Below are positions 23,381-24,930 of a DNA stretch of 24,930 nucleotides, in pieces. Below the pieces are notes generated by a model, which was not told where the DNA came from, ran no database searches, and saw only the letters and a program-made list of their open reading frames with translations. Within the stretch, counting starts at the first letter, position 1, and every line of letters begins with the position of its first letter. The stretch spans positions 1 through 24,930 of the forward strand of contig JAAOXX010000035.1 of NCBI GenBank assembly GCA_018221025.1. The letters run 5' to 3'. Both the position numbers and the translations under genes were made by a program. The stretch comes from Candidatus Altarchaeota archaeon. Lineage in GTDB: Archaea > SpSt-1190.

Positions 23381-23390
23381 TTTTTTATAC
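23381..23390. promoter_or_regulatory. TATA box between the ASCH gene and cysS
   Basis: On the minus strand GTATAAAAAA is centred about 24 bases before the ASCH ATG. On the plus strand the same bases (TTTTTTATAC) could start a transcript near 23411, leaving cysS with a leader of about 50 bases, longer than other genes here. Confidence 0.5.
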
Positions 23391-23460
23391 ATCCCTATTC
23401 TTGATACGGTGTGGTTAGCAACGCTTTTTGCTGTTAGTAACTCCCAAAGTAGGTGGCCTT

Positions 23461-24852
23461 ATGGAATCGAATAATAAATTGAAATTATACAATACACTTA
23501 GCCGGAAGATTGAAGACTTCAATCCAATCAAAAAGGGAAAAGTTGGAATGTATGTATGTGGACCGACTACCTACGATAAAAGTCATATTGGACATGCTCG
23601 AACATATATCTTCTTTGATTTCTTTAGGAGATTTTTAGAGTTCAAAGGAAATAAAGTGAAACTAATCATTAACTTAACCGATGTCGATGACAAAATCATT
23701 AAGGCGGCGTCAAAATATGACAGTTGGCAGGTTGTTTCAGACAGGTATTCACGATACTTCTTTTGGATGCTTGATACCTTAAAAATTAAGCCACCATACA
23801 GTTTTCCTCAAGTAACAAGTCACATGCAAGAAATTATTGAATTAGTCCAAACACTTATTGACAAAGAATTTGCATATGAACTGAAAGATGGAATTTACTT
23901 CAGTATTGATAAACTTGAAAATTATGGAAAACTTAGTAAAGTGAATCTTGGCGACCCAACGATTGCAAGAATTGAAAAGACTCCGGGTAAGAAAAATCCC
24001 GCAGACTTTGCGCTTTGGAAATTCAAGAAAGTTGATGAACCGTATTGGTACGCACCTTTTGGTGAAGGGAGACCGGGGTGGCATATTGAGTGTTCCGCAA
24101 TGAGTAGTAAATATCTTGGGACGAATTTTGATATTCACGGTGGTGGGGCTGATCTAATATTTCCTCACCATGAGAATGAAATTGCCCAAAGTGAGGCTGC
24201 TTTTGGGATTAAGAAGTGGGTGAATTACTGGGTGCATGTTGCATTCCTCACAATTGCCAAAGAAAAGATGAGCAAGTCCCTGAAAAACTTTGTCGGAATT
24301 GACCAACTGCTTGACACATTCTCTCCGGAGATCCTACGGTATTATTTGCTTAGTGCTCATTACCAAACACAGCTTGATTTTACATGGGACAAGATGAAGA
24401 AAGCTCGTGAACAGTGGACGCGTGTTGTTCGTGCTTGGTATGATGTTGTTCAACGAACTGAAAGAGAAATTTATGGCCAGGAAGATGTATCAAATGAAAT
24501 TGAAACAGAATTCAATAGGATGATTGAATCCTTAAACAATGATTTGAAGACTCCAGAAGCCTACAAACATATTCATTTCTTGGCATCCCTTGTTTTGTCC
24601 AATGATATCAATAAAAAATCTGTTGATGTCGCACATGAGGCCCTTTCTAAAATATCAGAAATCTTTGGAATTCTTCCAGAAAAGTCGTGGACCGGGAAAG
24701 AACTTAGACTCGCCGAAGAACTTGCTGAACTAAGAGAAGATCTTAGAAAAGGAGAACGATTTGACCTAAGTGATTCAATCCGAACCAGACTAAAGGATGA
24801 AGGAATTAAAATTGAAGATACAAAAGAAGGACCAAGAGTTAAGTTTGTCTAA
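23461..24852 (+). CDS. cysS: Cysteinyl-tRNA synthetase
   Basis: A 463-residue class I synthetase that charges tRNA-Cys. It has the HIGH motif (42-45), KMSKS (269-273) and zinc ligands Cys33 (YVCGPT), Cys211 (HIECSAM), His236 and Glu240 (HHENE), all as in the E. coli enzyme. A helical DALR-like tRNA-binding region fills the C-terminus. I chose the ATG at 23461 (MESNNKLKLYNTL) because AGGTGG lies 5 bases upstream and the extra 11 residues from a TTG at 23428 are not family-like. It shows that this archaeon charges Cys directly, with no need for the SepRS route. Confidence 0.96.
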   Translation: MESNNKLKLYNTLSRKIEDFNPIKKGKVGMYVCGPTTYDKSHIGHARTYIFFDFFRRFLEFKGNKVKLIINLTDVDDKIIKAASKYDSWQVVSDRYSRYFFWMLDTLKIKPPYSFPQVTSHMQEIIELVQTLIDKEFAYELKDGIYFSIDKLENYGKLSKVNLGDPTIARIEKTPGKKNPADFALWKFKKVDEPYWYAPFGEGRPGWHIECSAMSSKYLGTNFDIHGGGADLIFPHHENEIAQSEAAFGIKKWVNYWVHVAFLTIAKEKMSKSLKNFVGIDQLLDTFSPEILRYYLLSAHYQTQLDFTWDKMKKAREQWTRVVRAWYDVVQRTEREIYGQEDVSNEIETEFNRMIESLNNDLKTPEAYKHIHFLASLVLSNDINKKSVDVAHEALSKISEIFGILPEKSWTGKELRLAEELAELREDLRKGERFDLSDSIRTRLKDEGIKIEDTKEGPRVKFV

Positions 24853-24854
24853 CA

Positions 24855-24875
24855 GAAGGGGTTTCACCCCTTTCT
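24855..24875 (+). terminator. Hairpin after cysS
   Basis: AAGGGGT-TTC-ACCCCTT (24856-24872) forms a perfect 7-bp stem directly after the cysS stop. The T-run that follows is short and broken, so termination strength is uncertain. Confidence 0.45.
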
Positions 24876-24902
24876 AAACCCCCTTTTGGTCAAGGTTTTG
24901 GA

Positions 24903-24930
24903 GTGAAACGAGAAAAGCTTGAGCGCTGGG
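24903..24930 (+). CDS. Possible start of a gene running off the right edge
   Basis: A GTG at 24903 opens a frame (M-K-R-E-K-L-E-R-W) that stays open to the window end. Only nine codons are visible, so no product can be named and it may not be a gene. Confidence 0.25.

Noticed and set aside
1..24930. Insertion sequences, integrases or prophage genes
   Set aside because: No transposase or integrase motif, target-site duplication or attachment-site repeat at the two tRNA genes was seen.

Overview
This window comes from an archaeon. It carries a small archaeal histone, a group II chaperonin (thermosome), the archaeal type II phosphorylating GAPDH, a Thermoproteus-type GAPN, archaeal-type PheS/PheT, a DUF373 membrane protein and an archaea-only HTH regulator of the MJ1164 type. 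Nearly every promoter is a TATA box about 22-27 bases before the start codon. The DNA is AT-rich and genes are packed tightly (ATGA overlaps, abutting stops, overlapping 3' ends). A small-genome or DPANN-like lineage is possible, but no 16S or marker in the window settles the phylum.

Layout. Positions 1-883 are a long non-coding stretch rich in short repeats and palindromes, ending at tRNA-Gln(UUG). Three small winged-helix regulators follow (1123-2399); the first two look like divergent paralogues sharing a repeated operator-like motif. A histone-DUF373 pair (2477-3696) and a 538-residue protein I do not recognise (3747-5363) are on the minus strand. A 195-base divergent intergenic region holds two strong inverted repeats. 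It leads into a plus-strand operon of four overlapping genes (5559-10363): one small protein with an archaeal pilin-type (class III) signal, one similar N-anchored protein, and two large secreted proteins with C-terminal membrane anchors. This operon is the best candidate here for an undescribed surface structure. It abuts, tail to tail, a UbiA-family phosphoribosyl-polyprenyl synthase-like gene (10364-11185).

The rest is mainly core metabolism and information processing. The thermosome (with terminator) and an MJ1164-like regulator are on the minus strand. The regulator's promoter overlaps that of pheS-pheT. Then come an amino-acid permease-like protein, a CcdA-like thiol transporter with a membrane-anchored CPHC thioredoxin-fold protein, tRNA-Pro(UGG), endonuclease III, gap (type II), a NIF3-like protein, gapN, an ASCH-domain protein and CysRS. 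A possible new gene starts at the right edge.

How the genes may work together: gap and gapN would give separate gluconeogenic and glycolytic steps at glyceraldehyde-3-phosphate, and gap has a perfect 7-bp palindrome between its TATA box and the expected transcription start. The CcdA/CPHC pair would supply extracytoplasmic thiol chemistry, which the cysteine-containing surface proteins could need. No insertion sequence, CRISPR array or clear recent transfer was seen.
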